A stretch of 50,491 bases of DNA. Origin: Sphaerisporangium melleum (GTDB lineage: Bacteria; Actinomycetota; Actinomycetes; Streptosporangiales; Streptosporangiaceae). Position 1 is the first letter of the stretch. Each line of letters starts with the position of its first letter. Positions 40,144-49,724 of this stretch are shown one piece after another. The stretch covers positions 90,464-140,954 of the forward strand of contig NZ_BMNT01000024.1 of NCBI RefSeq assembly GCF_014646695.1. The letters run 5' to 3'. A program made the position numbers and the translations under genes. Below the pieces are notes generated by a model. The model was given only the letters and a program-made list of their open reading frames with translations, was not told where the DNA came from and did not search any database.

Positions 40144-41189
40144 CCGGCTCCGCCGGCGCGCCGGTGGTGGACCTGCTCAACCGAGGCCGGTCGGCACATG
40201 GTGTCATCGGCTTCGGTGGAGCCCCCCTCGGCAACCTGGCCCGCGCCTTGAGCGACGACGAAGCCGCCCGGACGATGCGCCGGGCGTGGGACCAGGGCGT
40301 GCGCTACTACGACACGGCGCCGCACTATGGTCTCGGGCTCTCCGAGCGCCGCGTCGGGGCCGAGCTGCGCCACCACCCTCGTGACCAGTACGTGGTGTCC
40401 ACCAAGGTCGGCCGCCTGATCGTGCCCAACCCGCGGCCCCGCGAGTGGGACGACGACGGGTTCGCGGTCCCGGGTGATCTCACCCGGCGGTGGGACTTCT
40501 CGGCCGCGGGCGTCGAACGCTCGCTGCACGAGAGCCTCGCGCGTCTCGGGATCGACTCGGTCGACATCCTCTACGCGCACGACCCCGACCAGGCGTGGGA
40601 GGGCGCGGCCCGGGAGGGCCTGGCGTCCCTGGCACGGCTGAAGGCCGAAGGCGTCGTGCGGGCCATCGGCGTCGGGACGAACTCGACCGCGGGGCTCGCC
40701 GGGCTCATCGAGGAGGGCCTCGTCGATGTGATCATGCTGGCCAACCGCTACTCGCTGCTCGACCACAGCGCGCTCGACTCGGTGCTCGCGCCGGCCCACC
40801 GCGCCGGCGTCGCCGTGGTCGCGGTCGGTGTCTTCGCGACCGGTCTGCTGTCCACCCCCCGGCCCGCCCCCGGTCTCACCTACGAGTACCGTGCCGCCGA
40901 CGCCGAGGTGATCGAGCGTGCCCGCCGCATCGCGGCGATATGCGAGGACCACGGGGTGGAGCTGCCGGACGCCGCGCTGGCCTTCCCGCTGTTGCATCCC
41001 GCCGTCACGGCGATCGCCGTCGGCATGCGCTCGCCCGATGAGGTGGACGAGGACCTGCGGCGGTTTCGGGCCGACGTCCCGGCCGGACTCTGGGAGGACC
41101 TGGTCGCCGAAGGACTGATCCCGGCCGGGGCGGTGCGCGTGGTGGAAGACCACCGCGGTGCCGCTCTCGGCGAGGGAGGACAGGCCTGA
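40140..41189 (+). CDS. Aldo/keto reductase, D-threo-aldose dehydrogenase-like
   Basis: This 349-residue TIM-barrel AKR has YYDTAPHYGLGLSER (Asp and Tyr of the tetrad), VVSTKVGRL (Lys) and ILYAHDPDQ (His). The start FGGAPLGNLARALSDDEA resembles D-threo-aldose 1-dehydrogenases (L-fucose dehydrogenase), which oxidise the aldose to a lactone. With the dehydratase, SDR and kinase it suggests an oxidative pathway. No lactonase is present. The GTG at 40140 overlaps the mutarotase stop. Confidence 0.85.
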   Translation: MTGSAGAPVVDLLNRGRSAHGVIGFGGAPLGNLARALSDDEAARTMRRAWDQGVRYYDTAPHYGLGLSERRVGAELRHHPRDQYVVSTKVGRLIVPNPRPREWDDDGFAVPGDLTRRWDFSAAGVERSLHESLARLGIDSVDILYAHDPDQAWEGAAREGLASLARLKAEGVVRAIGVGTNSTAGLAGLIEEGLVDVIMLANRYSLLDHSALDSVLAPAHRAGVAVVAVGVFATGLLSTPRPAPGLTYEYRAADAEVIERARRIAAICEDHGVELPDAALAFPLLHPAVTAIAVGMRSPDEVDEDLRRFRADVPAGLWEDLVAEGLIPAGAVRVVEDHRGAALGEGGQA

Positions 41190-41197
41190 CCAGAGGT

Positions 41198-41235
41198 GGC
41201 GGGTGGAGTGCGCCCTCCTCAGCGCTCCGCCCGCC
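41198..41235. terminator. Terminator between the sugar operon and the regulator
   Basis: GGCGGGTGGAG (41198-41208) pairs with CTCCGCCCGCC (41225-41235) with one G-T wobble. It lies 9 nt past the reductase stop and 38 nt before the convergent regulator stop. Confidence 0.65.
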
Positions 41236-41273
41236 ATCGGCGAACCGGCGGGGACGGCGTCCCGCGCGCCGGC

Positions 41274-42068
41274 TCAGCCTTCGGCGTCTCCGCCCAGGGC
41301 TCCCCGTACGCCGGGACGGCGCCTGGCCCATGAGCCGAGGATGTGGACGCGCATCGCGGCGGCGGCCCCCTGGGCGTCGCCTTGCAGGATCATCGACTCG
41401 ATCTGCCGGTGCTCGGCGAGCGACTGGGCGAGTTCGTCCTTGTTCGGCTCGCCGTTGTACCGGCTCGACAGCCGGGCCTTGGCGTGGATGCCGTGGATGA
41501 TCGCGTGACCGAGACGGTTGCCGGAGGCAAGCATGATCATCTCGTGGAAGGTGACGTCCTCCCGGGCGTAGCGCTCCGGATCGGGCAGGCTCTCGGCGAG
41601 GATGTTCGCCTGCTTCGCCAGCGCCTCCGACTGCGCCGGTGTGATCACGCGCGCGCACTGTGCCGCCATGTCGCACTCGAGCGCCGCCCGGACGTTGATG
41701 AGGTCGTCGAGGATCGACAGTTCGCTGTCGTGCCGGATCTGCGCCTCGAGGACCAGGGGGTCGAGCAGGTTCCAGCCGATGGGCTCAAGGACCCGGGTGC
41801 CCCGGCCCGGAGTGGCCTTGACCAGGCCCTTCGCTTCGAGAAGCTTGATCGACTCGCGGATGACCGTACGGGAGACCGCGAACTCCTGGCACAGCTCGGG
41901 CTCGGTGGGGAGCGCGCTGTCCACGGGATAGGCGCCCGACACGATGCGGTCGACCAGATAGGTGACAACGGTGTCGCCCAGCCGCCGGGGGCGCTGGAAT
42001 CTGGATGGCTCCGGCGAGCCGGAGGAACCGCTCGCGTTCAGATCGGGCTGAGAGAAAGCGGCGGTCAC
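41274..42068 (-). CDS. FadR-subfamily GntR regulator of the sugar cluster
   Basis: This 264-residue protein has an N-terminal wHTH (LPTEPELCQEFAVSRTVIRE, SIKLLEAKGLVKATPGRG) and a C-terminal FCD domain (DVTFHEMIMLASGN and SLAEHRQIESMI supply Asp/His metal ligands). Such regulators bind a sugar acid and release palindromic sites. It lies at the end of the sugar operon, convergent to it. A CATACGTA-type site lies just upstream of its own GTG (GGAGG before it), so it probably controls itself and the two other promoters that have the site. Confidence 0.9.
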   Translation of the reverse strand: MTAAFSQPDLNASGSSGSPEPSRFQRPRRLGDTVVTYLVDRIVSGAYPVDSALPTEPELCQEFAVSRTVIRESIKLLEAKGLVKATPGRGTRVLEPIGWNLLDPLVLEAQIRHDSELSILDDLINVRAALECDMAAQCARVITPAQSEALAKQANILAESLPDPERYAREDVTFHEMIMLASGNRLGHAIIHGIHAKARLSSRYNGEPNKDELAQSLAEHRQIESMILQGDAQGAAAAMRVHILGSWARRRPGVRGALGGDAEG

Positions 42069-42114
42069 TGGGCCTCCAGGATGATGGTCACACCGTGAGT
42101 GTACCCCTTAGCTG

Positions 42115-42132
42115 CATACGTAATTCATATGA
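42115..42132 (-). promoter_or_regulatory. GntR-type operator at the regulator's own promoter
   Basis: CATACGTA followed by ATTCATATGA forms a stretched half-site pair about 47 bp upstream of the GntR start. It resembles the sites at 33351 and 35296. Confidence 0.55.
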
Positions 42133-42278
42133 TGGGACGCTGTTTCAGCGAGTTTCGTCTCATGGTCACTCCGCGGATACAGAAGGACCGCCTGCGCGCC
42201 GGAAGCGGGCAGGCGGTCGAAAGTATGGCCCCGGTGTTCCCCGCGGCCGAAGGGGGGCAATGCGGACGACTGCCGGTG

Positions 42279-43742
42279 TCAGCGGGCGCGACGTTGCCAC
42301 TGCTGGTTGGTGCCGCCGTTGCAGCTCCACTGGATGAGGCGGGCGCCGTCGGCGGTGGAGCCGTCGGTGACGTCCAGGCACCTGCCGCTGTGCCGGGCGA
42401 CGAGGCGGTAGTACCCGCCGCCCGCGTCCTGGAACTGCCACTGCTGGTTCGTCCCGCTGCCACAGGTGTACTGGACCACCTTCGCGCCGTCGGCGGTGGA
42501 GACGTTCGCCACGTCCAGGCACAGGCCGCTGTGCTGCGCGACGAGTTGCACGTAACCGCCGCCGGCGTCCCGGGGTGACCACTGCTGGTTGGCGCCGCTG
42601 CCACAGGTGTACTGGATCACCTCGGCGCTCAGCGCCGCGCTGCCGTTGACCACGTCCGCGCACTTGCCCGAGTGCCGGGCGACGAGGTTGACGGCCGACG
42701 AGGCGACGCCGGCCACCACGCCGGTCTCGGTGTCCACCGTGATCTGCGGGTACCAGTCCAGGGCCAGGCTGGTGGCGCTGGGGAAGCGCAGCGGCAGCCA
42801 GACGTACTGCGAGTCGGCGTACGCCGCGCCGAACCCCGGCCCCCAGCGGTCGCCCATGTAGAGGTAGGAAGTGGTCTGGGTGCCCTGCACCGGCAGCACG
42901 AACATGGTCTGGGAGCCGTAGGTCGTGGAGTCTCCGGCGTTCTGCCACGCGCTCCAGGGCCCGGCGAGGCTGGTGGCGGTGGAGTACTTCTGCTGGTTGG
43001 GGTTCCAGCCGGTGGCGCCGGAGGTGAGCATGAAGTAGACGCCGCCCCGCTTGAACAGCGCCGGAGCCTCCCGGGTGTCCCCCTGCCACACCCGCACGAG
43101 CGACGCCACGTTCGTGTAGTCGGCGGTCAGCCGGTAGATGTGCAGGTCGGCGTTCTCCCGGGCGGCGGAGACCATGTAGCCGGCGCCGTCGTCGTCCACG
43201 AACGCCGTGATGTCCCGCGACATGTGCTGGTTGAACGGGCGGAAGCTGCCCCGGTAGGTGTAGGTGCCGTCGACCGTGCTCGACGTGGCGACCGCGGCCC
43301 GCGCCTCGCCGTAGTCCCGCCCGTTCTCCTTGTGCATCCACATCACGAACTGCCGCGTCGAGGCGTTGTAGATGACCTTGGGGCGCTCGATGTTGGCGAC
43401 GCCCAGCTCCGACGCCGACGCCTGGGTCAGCGCGTTGTTGCGGAACTCCCAGGTCCGCAGGTCCTGGGAGCGGTAGACGGTCACCGCGCGGAAGGTCGAG
43501 TCGGCGTTGCGGCTCTCGCCGAACCAGTAGTAGTAGTCGCCGACCTTGATGACGCCGCCCCCGTGAGCGTGGACGACGTTGCCGGAGGTGTCGCGGAACT
43601 GCGTCCGGTTGGTCACCGTGACGGTCGCGGCCCCGGCCTCCGGCACGACGCCCGGTCCGAGCATGGCGGCCACGAGGGCCAGCGCGAGGGCGACCATGCG
43701 GCCGGTGGTCCGGCGGCTGAGCAGGGCCTGCAATCGGGACAC
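42279..43742 (-). CDS. Secreted GH43 exo-beta-1,3-galactanase-like enzyme with CBM13
   Basis: This 487-residue exported protein has a Sec signal ending near PEAGAA, a GH43 five-bladed propeller (about 40-340) and a C-terminal ricin-type CBM13 with three QxW repeats (NQQWSPRD, NQQWQFQD, NQQWQRRAR). FRDTSGNVVHAHGGGVI, GDYYYWFGES and REAPALFKRGGVYFML match the GH43 subfamily of exo-beta-1,3-galactanases. These carry a catalytic acid Glu and use a Gln instead of the usual Asp base; the Gln in YGSQTMFVLP is a candidate. It would degrade arabinogalactan side structures. I used the GTG at 43742 because GGAAGGAAG lies before it. Confidence 0.85.
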   Translation of the reverse strand: MSRLQALLSRRTTGRMVALALALVAAMLGPGVVPEAGAATVTVTNRTQFRDTSGNVVHAHGGGVIKVGDYYYWFGESRNADSTFRAVTVYRSQDLRTWEFRNNALTQASASELGVANIERPKVIYNASTRQFVMWMHKENGRDYGEARAAVATSSTVDGTYTYRGSFRPFNQHMSRDITAFVDDDGAGYMVSAARENADLHIYRLTADYTNVASLVRVWQGDTREAPALFKRGGVYFMLTSGATGWNPNQQKYSTATSLAGPWSAWQNAGDSTTYGSQTMFVLPVQGTQTTSYLYMGDRWGPGFGAAYADSQYVWLPLRFPSATSLALDWYPQITVDTETGVVAGVASSAVNLVARHSGKCADVVNGSAALSAEVIQYTCGSGANQQWSPRDAGGGYVQLVAQHSGLCLDVANVSTADGAKVVQYTCGSGTNQQWQFQDAGGGYYRLVARHSGRCLDVTDGSTADGARLIQWSCNGGTNQQWQRRAR

Positions 43743-43871
43743 GAGGGCTTCCTTCCGGTCGGCGTTCGCCGATGGCGCTGCCGCGACGCGGCCGGGGACG
43801 GCACGTGGGCCCGCGTGAAAAGGAACACCCGGCCCGGTGCGCCCCGGCGTCCGGGTGCGGCGACAGCTGCA

Positions 43872-43899
43872 ATGTAAGACGCTCACTTTCCCCTGTAAA
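43872..43899 (-). promoter_or_regulatory. Candidate promoter of the galactanase-like gene
   Basis: Read on the minus strand, TTTACA (43894-43899) and TTACAT (43872-43877) are separated by 16 bp, about 130 bp upstream of the start. They match sigma-70-type elements only loosely. Confidence 0.35.
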
Positions 43900-44479
43900 C
43901 AGCGGTGGAACGAAGGCGGGACGCCGCGTCGGCGCCCCGAATCGTCCAGCCGGTAAAGCCAGCGGCCATGCGTCATGCTGCCTTCGAGAATGGATATCCG
44001 GCGGCCACGACATCGGTGATCCCCGCGGCGGCGGCCAGCACGGGGGAGCTGAAACTTTCATATTCCATCCGCTTTACCGGAAACCCTCCGCCGAGCCGCC
44101 GAATGAGAACGACCACGCGGTCTTCCCGGACCGCACGGTGGAGGAGCGGCAGCTCACCTTGACGCACGACCGGGCCGGGCTCATAGTGATGCCGTCGCCC
44201 GCTCAGGTGTCGCCTCCCGGCATTGGAGGTCCGCACAGGCCGCATCGCTTCCCGGAATCGTCCGCGCCGGCAGGTCGTACAACAGCCGGTGTTCCGCGTG
44301 CTCCCGTACCCGTCGCCTGTTCTTCCGGCGCGGTACAACGCGGTCGTCCGCGCCGGGGCGGGCGAAATGCGGGTTCGGATCCGAGGCGATGTCACCTGGC
44401 GGAGAAACACGAGACCTGCGACGGTCGTTGCGGAAGCGGTTTCCCTCTCTGATGGCGTTACCGCGGACGCCGGACAGGT
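43900..44479. other. Divergent intergenic stretch between two GH43 genes
   Basis: About 580 bp with no frame that has a ribosome-binding site or recognisable product. It must hold the promoter of the arabinanase gene, with the LacI-type palindrome at its right end (44480). It is slightly less GC-rich than the genes. Nothing else was supported. Confidence 0.5.
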
Positions 44480-44495
44480 TTGTTAACGTTAACAA
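44480..44495 (+). promoter_or_regulatory. LacI-type palindromic operator, arabinanase gene
   Basis: TTGTTAACGTTAACAA is a perfect 16-bp palindrome ending 11 nt before the GTG start. It resembles LacI/CcpA-like operators of polysaccharide genes. The regulator is not in this window. Confidence 0.75.
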
Positions 44496-44506
44496 GCGAG
44501 GTATCC

Positions 44507-45964
44507 GTGCAGAGACCTTCCCGCCTCCTTCCCCGGGCGGACCGCCGCCGGGCCACGACCATCACCGTGATCGCCGTCGCGCTGCTCGCGTTGTTCCAGT
44601 CCCTGCCGGCCGTCACGCCCGCCGCCGCGGCGACCATCGACACGAGCGCCTCGTACGTGCTGGTCAACCGCAACAGCGGCAAGGCGCTGGACGTCTACGA
44701 GTGGGCCACGACCGACGGCGCGCCGCTGGTGCAGTGGTCCCGCAACGACGGCGCCTGGCAGCAGTGGCAGTTCGTCGACTCCGGCGGCGGCTACTACCGC
44801 CTCAGGTCGCGGCACAGCGGAAAGGTCGTGGACATCTCCGGCCGCTCGACCGCCGACGGCGCCAACGTGGTCCAGTGGGCCGACAACAACGGCACCAACC
44901 AGCAGTTCCGCCTCGTCGACACCGACAACGGGTACGTCAAGCTGATCAACCGCAACAGCGGCAAGGCCCTGGAAGTATGGGAGCGGTCCACCGCCGACGG
45001 CGCCCGGATCTCGCAGTACACCGATCTGAGCGGCGCCAACCAGCAGTGGCAGCTCGTCAAGCTCGACAGCACCCCGCCGCCCGCCTACCCAGGCCCCGGG
45101 TACGTGACCGGTGACATCGGCGTGCACGACCCGGAGGTCGCCAAACGACCCGACGGGAGCTACCTGCTGGCCCACACCGGCGACAACATCGTGCTCAAGA
45201 CCTCCACCGACCGCACCACCTGGCGCAACGCCGGAGTGGCGTTCCCCGGCGGAGTCTCCTGGGCGCACACCTACACCAACGGCAGCAACACCCTGTGGGC
45301 CCCGGACATCACGTACGTCAACGGCAGGTACTACATGTACTACTCGGCCTCGACCTTCGGCTCCAACCGGTCGGGCATCTTCCTCGCGACCAGCACCAGT
45401 GGGGCGTCCGGGTCGTGGACCAACCAGGGCCTGGTCATCGAGTCACGGTCGTCCGACGACTGGAACGCCATCGACCCCAACCTCGTCATCGACGACCAGG
45501 GCCGCTGGTGGCTCGACTTCGGCTCGTTCTGGTCGGGCATCAAGATGGTCCAGCTCGACCCCGCCACCGGCAAGCGTCTGGACACCACCATCCGTGCCAT
45601 CGCCGGGCGGGGCGGCGGCGCGATCGAGGCGCCGTTCATCTACCGGCGCGGCGGCTACTACTACCAGTTCGTGTCGTTCGACGCCTGCTGCCGCGGCGCG
45701 TCCAGCACCTATCGCATCATGGTCGGCCGCTCGACCTCGATCACCGGCCCGTACACCGACCGCAACGGAACGGCGATGACCTCCGGCGGCGGCACGCAGC
45801 TCCTGGCCGGCCATGGGAGCATCCACGGGCCCGGCCACCAGGCGGTCCTGGCCGACACCGACGGCGACATCCTCTTCTACCACTACTACGCCGACAACGG
45901 GTCCTCCCTGCTCGGCATCAACAAGCTCGGCTGGGACAGCGCGGGCTGGCCCTACGTCTACTGA
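44507..45964 (+). CDS. Secreted GH43 endo-arabinanase with N-terminal CBM13
   Basis: This 485-residue exported protein has a signal peptide of about 42 residues, a ricin-type CBM13 (three repeats: [41 protein letters not shown] with QQW/QQF elements) and a GH43 catalytic domain. The three GH43 acidic residues are visible in [21 protein letters not shown] and GAIEAPFIY. The layout fits endo-1,5-alpha-L-arabinanase. GTG at 44507 follows GAGG. The perfect operator just upstream suggests tight repression. Confidence 0.87.
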   Translation: MQRPSRLLPRADRRRATTITVIAVALLALFQSLPAVTPAAAATIDTSASYVLVNRNSGKALDVYEWATTDGAPLVQWSRNDGAWQQWQFVDSGGGYYRLRSRHSGKVVDISGRSTADGANVVQWADNNGTNQQFRLVDTDNGYVKLINRNSGKALEVWERSTADGARISQYTDLSGANQQWQLVKLDSTPPPAYPGPGYVTGDIGVHDPEVAKRPDGSYLLAHTGDNIVLKTSTDRTTWRNAGVAFPGGVSWAHTYTNGSNTLWAPDITYVNGRYYMYYSASTFGSNRSGIFLATSTSGASGSWTNQGLVIESRSSDDWNAIDPNLVIDDQGRWWLDFGSFWSGIKMVQLDPATGKRLDTTIRAIAGRGGGAIEAPFIYRRGGYYYQFVSFDACCRGASSTYRIMVGRSTSITGPYTDRNGTAMTSGGGTQLLAGHGSIHGPGHQAVLADTDGDILFYHYYADNGSSLLGINKLGWDSAGWPYVY

Positions 45965-46166
45965 CGCGGATCCACCCGGCCACGGTTCTCGGCTGCCCGG
46001 CAGGAACACAGCGACAGCGCGGTCATCGGCCGGCCGCGGCGTAGCGGCGCCGGTCACGCGGTCGCGACCGAACCGGGACCAGGCCGGTCTGCGGGACCTT
46101 CGGCCCTGGCCGCATCGCCGTGCGCGGCGAGGATGGGGACAGGCGCACGACGACCCGGGGAGCGAG

Positions 46167-48797
46167 ATGAGTGGACCGGTGGTCATGTCGCGGTTCGGGT
46201 TGTCGTCGGCGGAGGCCGCCAAGCGGTTGGAGCGGGATGGCCGGAATCTGCTGCCCGCCAAGCCGCCGCTTCCGTTGTGGCGGCGGATGGCCGGGCAGCT
46301 CCGCGATCCGCTGATCGTCGTGCTGCTGGTGGCCGCGGTGCTGACCGCGGTCACCGGCGACTGGACGGACATGGTCGTGATCCTGCTGGTGATCGTGGTC
46401 AACACGACCGTCGGCGTGGTCCAGGAGGTGCGCGCCGACCGTGCCATCACCGCGTTGTCCGCGCTCACCGCGCCAGCCGCCCGGGTCGTACGGGACGGCG
46501 CGCAGCAGGAGGTTCCCGCGGCCGAGGTGGTGCGCGGCGACCTGCTCGTACTGGCCGAAGGGGACATCGTTCCGGCCGACGCCCGGGTGGAGGCGGCGGC
46601 CGCGCTGCTGGTCGACGAGTCCGCACTGACCGGCGAGTCCGTGCCGGTGGACAAGAACCCCGGCGACGAGGTCGCCTCGGGCACCGTCGTGGTGCGTGGG
46701 CGCGGCCGGGCCGAGGTGTACGCGACCGGGGCGGCCGGCGCGGCCGGGCGGATCGCGGCGCTGATGACGACCGGGTCCGCGATCACGCCGCTGCAGCGCC
46801 GCCTGGTCGGGGTAGGACGGCTGCTGGCCGGGGTCACGGTGTTCCTGTGCGTGGTGGTCGGGGCGCTGGGGCTGCTGCGCGGGCAGCCGGCGGAGCTGAT
46901 GGTGGTGACCGCGATCAGCCTGGTGGTGGCGGCCGTACCGGAGTCGTTGCCGGCCGTGGTCACCCTCAGCCTGGCCCTCGGGGCACGGCGGATGGCCGCG
47001 CGGCGCGCTCTCGTACGGCGGTTGCACGCGGTCGAGACGCTCGGCTCGGTCACCGTGCTGGCCACCGACAAGACCGGAACCCTCACCGAGGGCGAGATGG
47101 TCGTGCGGCGGCTGTGGACGCCCGCCGCACAGGCGGCGCTCACCGGCTCTGGCTACGGCCCGGAGGGGCGGCTCGACGGGGATGCCCCGGCCGAGGCGTT
47201 CGCCGGCCTGCTGACCGCCGCCGCGCTCTGCAACGACGCCCGGTTGCTGTACGGCGAGGGCAAGGAGTGGCGGGCGCTGGGAGATCCGACCGAGGCCGCG
47301 CTGCTGGCCGCCGCGGCCAAACTCGGCCTGGATCGGCATGATCTGAACATTCGCCTGCCGCGGCTGGCCGAGCGGCCCTTCGACAGCGTGCGCAAGCGGA
47401 TGAGCACCGTGCACCGGCTGCCCGGCGGGCGGGTGCGGGTGATCTGCAAGGGCGCGCCGGAGGTGCTGCTGCGCGACCAGGTGCTGGCCGACGGCCCCGC
47501 GCTGTCGGCCCGGGCCGCCGCGGAGGCAGAACGCCTCGCGGACGCGGGTTACCGGGTGCTGGCCGTCGCCCAGGCCGATCTGGCCAGGCTTCCGGAGGAC
47601 ACACCGGAAGCGGTGCCGGAGACGGGATTGCGGCTGCTCGGGCTGATCGCCATCCTCGACCCGCCCCGTGCGGCCGCTTCCGGGGCCGTCGCCGCGTGCC
47701 GCGGCGCCGGGATCCGGCCGGTGCTCATCACCGGCGACCACCCAGGGACGGCCCGCGCCATCGCCATCGAGTTGGGCATCATCCCACCTGAGGGGGAGGT
47801 CGTCGACTGCCGTGACGTCCTCCACGGCCAGGCCCGGTCCACCGACCCAGTGGCCGAGTCCGGCCGCTGCGCCGCCACCGGGCTCGCCCCGGAGTCGGCC
47901 GTACTGCCCGTCGCCGGACTCACCGTCACGGCCGCCGTCTACGCCCGCGCCACCCCCGAGCAGAAGCTCGCCCTCATCGAAGGCATGCGCGCCGGTGGCG
48001 AGGTGGTCGCGATGACCGGCGACGGTGTCAACGACGGGCCCGCCCTGCTCCACGCCGACATCGGCGTCGCCATGGGCGGGCGCGGCACCGAGGTCGCTCG
48101 CCAGGCCGCCGACCTGGTGCTCGCCGACGACGACCTGGACACGGTGGTGGCCGCCGTCGAGGAGGGCCGCCGCGTCTACGCCAACATCCGCCGCTTCCTG
48201 GTCTACGCTCTGTCCGGCGGCGCCACCGAGATCGCCGTCATGCTGTTCGGCCCGCTGTTCGGCCTGGCGTTGCCGCTGTTGCCCGCCCAGATCCTCTGGG
48301 TGAACCTGCTCACCCACGGCCTGCCCGGCGTCGCGCTCGGCGGCGAGCCCGCCGACCCGGCCGAGATGCGCCGCCCGCCCCGCCCGCCCGGCCAGAGCAT
48401 CCTCGGCGGAGGGCTGTGGCAGCGGGTGATCCGCATCGCGATCGTCCTGACCGCCGTCACGCTCGGCGTCGCCGTCTGGGCCCTGTACACCGGACGCCCC
48501 TGGCAGAGCATGGCCTTCTTCGCCCTTGGTGCGGCCCAACTCGGTGTGGCGGTGGGCTCCCGCGCCCGCCCTGGCACGCGGGCCAACCCCGCCCTGCTGC
48601 TCGCCGTGGCAGGAGCGCTGCTGCTGCAACTCGCCGGCCTGTACGTGCCGCTGCTGCGCGACCTGCTCGGCACCGTCCCTCTGTCCGCAGGGGACCTGCT
48701 GATCGTGGCCGTACTGTCGGTCCTCGGCTACGCCGCCGCCCGCCTGGACCGTGTCCTGCACCAGGAGCCCGTCCCGGTGATCTCCGAGGCCGGGTGA
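46167..48797 (+). CDS. P2-type cation-transporting ATPase
   Basis: This 876-residue membrane ATPase has [17 protein letters not shown] (actuator TGES, about 154), [11 protein letters not shown] (M4 metal site), the phosphorylated Asp in [12 protein letters not shown] (about 301), FDSVRKRMS and KGAPEVLL in the nucleotide domain, [13 protein letters not shown] and [18 protein letters not shown]. It fits the P-IIA/P-IIB Ca2+/Mn2+ group with ten membrane helices. The ion is not settled by sequence alone. ATG at 46167 follows CGGGGAG. It stands alone; the gap 45965-46166 holds no other gene. Confidence 0.93.
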   Translation: MSGPVVMSRFGLSSAEAAKRLERDGRNLLPAKPPLPLWRRMAGQLRDPLIVVLLVAAVLTAVTGDWTDMVVILLVIVVNTTVGVVQEVRADRAITALSALTAPAARVVRDGAQQEVPAAEVVRGDLLVLAEGDIVPADARVEAAAALLVDESALTGESVPVDKNPGDEVASGTVVVRGRGRAEVYATGAAGAAGRIAALMTTGSAITPLQRRLVGVGRLLAGVTVFLCVVVGALGLLRGQPAELMVVTAISLVVAAVPESLPAVVTLSLALGARRMAARRALVRRLHAVETLGSVTVLATDKTGTLTEGEMVVRRLWTPAAQAALTGSGYGPEGRLDGDAPAEAFAGLLTAAALCNDARLLYGEGKEWRALGDPTEAALLAAAAKLGLDRHDLNIRLPRLAERPFDSVRKRMSTVHRLPGGRVRVICKGAPEVLLRDQVLADGPALSARAAAEAERLADAGYRVLAVAQADLARLPEDTPEAVPETGLRLLGLIAILDPPRAAASGAVAACRGAGIRPVLITGDHPGTARAIAIELGIIPPEGEVVDCRDVLHGQARSTDPVAESGRCAATGLAPESAVLPVAGLTVTAAVYARATPEQKLALIEGMRAGGEVVAMTGDGVNDGPALLHADIGVAMGGRGTEVARQAADLVLADDDLDTVVAAVEEGRRVYANIRRFLVYALSGGATEIAVMLFGPLFGLALPLLPAQILWVNLLTHGLPGVALGGEPADPAEMRRPPRPPGQSILGGGLWQRVIRIAIVLTAVTLGVAVWALYTGRPWQSMAFFALGAAQLGVAVGSRARPGTRANPALLLAVAGALLLQLAGLYVPLLRDLLGTVPLSAGDLLIVAVLSVLGYAAARLDRVLHQEPVPVISEAG

Positions 48798-48847
48798 CAG
48801 TACTGCGCGGGCACCCGGGAGAGCGACGGACTCGGATCGGCTTGTGA

Positions 48848-49135
48848 AGTATCGCGAACGGTACGCAGATCCAGGTCGATGTGGCCGTTCTGGCGGCCGT
48901 GGACCACGGACGCCCGCGACGGGTTCTCTCGCTGGGTGAGGTCAAGTGGGACAGGGTCATGGGGGCCGAGCATGTGGCCCGGCTCCGGCGTGCGCGCGAT
49001 CTGCTCACGGCCAGGGGGTACGACACTCGTGACACGGTGCTCACGTGCTATTCGGGCGCCGGATTCACCCGGGAACTCGGTGCCGAAGCGGGAAGCGGCG
49101 TGCGCTTGGTGACACTTGACGACCTTTACACCTGA
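48848..49135 (+). pseudogene. C-terminal remnant of an archaeal-type ATPase (DUF234-like)
   Basis: From just after TGA at 48845 the frame reads QIQVDVAVLAAVDHGRPRRV, RVLSLGEVKWDRVMGAEHVA, ARDLLTARGYDT and TCYSGAGFTREL. This matches the C-terminal nuclease-like (DUF234) part of ATP-binding proteins with an archaeal-ATPase fold. The whole ATPase domain is absent. Similarity continues upstream of the only GTG (48881), so it is a truncated relic. Confidence 0.65.
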
Positions 49136-49266
49136 TCGCTCGCTCTCCAGGTGTCCTGGCTTGGGCTAGGTTGTCGCCGGCGGCAGCGTACAAACGGATG
49201 AACGTTTCATCACACGTCTCATCACCCGCAGTGCGGATCGGTCCGGTAATGCCAGTTGGGGGCATT

Positions 49267-49296
49267 CGAGAAGGTCGAAACGTCCCCGACCTCTCG
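49267..49296 (+). terminator. Hairpin with T-rich downstream sequence
   Basis: CGAGAAGGTCG (49267-49277) pairs with CGACCTCTCG (49287-49296), leaving one bulged A. ATCTTCCTCTT follows. It may end readthrough from the P-type ATPase and relic region, before a TTGACG element at about 49306. Confidence 0.5.
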
Positions 49297-49393
49297 ATCT
49301 TCCTCTTGACGCGACCCGATGTGTCCTAGTTTGCTCCGCCCATATCACCGGTATCGAGCCCCGTGGGCGGGACCTCTCGCGTCACGGACCAGT

Positions 49394-49407
49394 TGTTAGC
49401 GCTAACA
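49394..49407 (+). promoter_or_regulatory. LacI-type palindrome upstream of the GH62 gene
   Basis: TGTTAGCGCTAACA is a perfect 14-bp palindrome about 320 bp before the GH62 start and 26 bp before a well-placed AAGGAGGG. It is close in design to the 44480 operator. Confidence 0.7.
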
Positions 49408-49433
49408 CGCCTGGCCCCGGAAGGAGGGTCTCC

Positions 49434-49721
49434 ATGATCGGAGGCGGTCCGTGGCCGCGCGCCACCCGGAAGGCGTCCCAGGCGTGGGCCGGCTTCGGGA
49501 AGGGGCGCACCGAACGCCCCTGGCCCGGAACGGTCGCCGGCGGCAGGACACCGGAGCCTGCGGACCGGCGAGTCATCGGTCCCCCGGACCGGGAGACTCC
49601 AGGCGACCACGACTGTTTCGCCCGCTGCTCCGGCCACCACCGGGCAGCGGCGAATGGCTCGGCCGGACGTACCGCCCCCGTAGTCCAGGCCCCCCTGCCT
49701 CGTACCGACCCCCAGGAGTAG
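49434..49721 (+). other. Possible 95-codon upstream open frame before GH62
   Basis: The ATG at 49434 has a strong AAGGAGGG site and the frame ends in the TAG that lies within the GH62 ribosome-binding region. The predicted product (MIGGGPWPRATRKASQAWAG...) is Arg/Pro/Gly-rich and resembles no protein. It may be a translated leader or just chance. Confidence 0.3.
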
Positions 49722-49724
49722 ACC

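Noticed and set aside
38612-41189. Assigning the sugar cluster firmly to L-fucose or L-rhamnose
   Set aside because: The enzyme families fit several aldoses and acid sugars, and diagnostic aldolase or lactonase genes are missing.
43973-44410. 145-codon minus-strand frame upstream of the galactanase-like gene
   Set aside because: It lacks a ribosome-binding site and a recognisable product; the segment is more likely promoter DNA.
46023-48761. 912-codon minus-strand frame
   Set aside because: Antisense to the P-type ATPase; composition is typical of a GC shadow.
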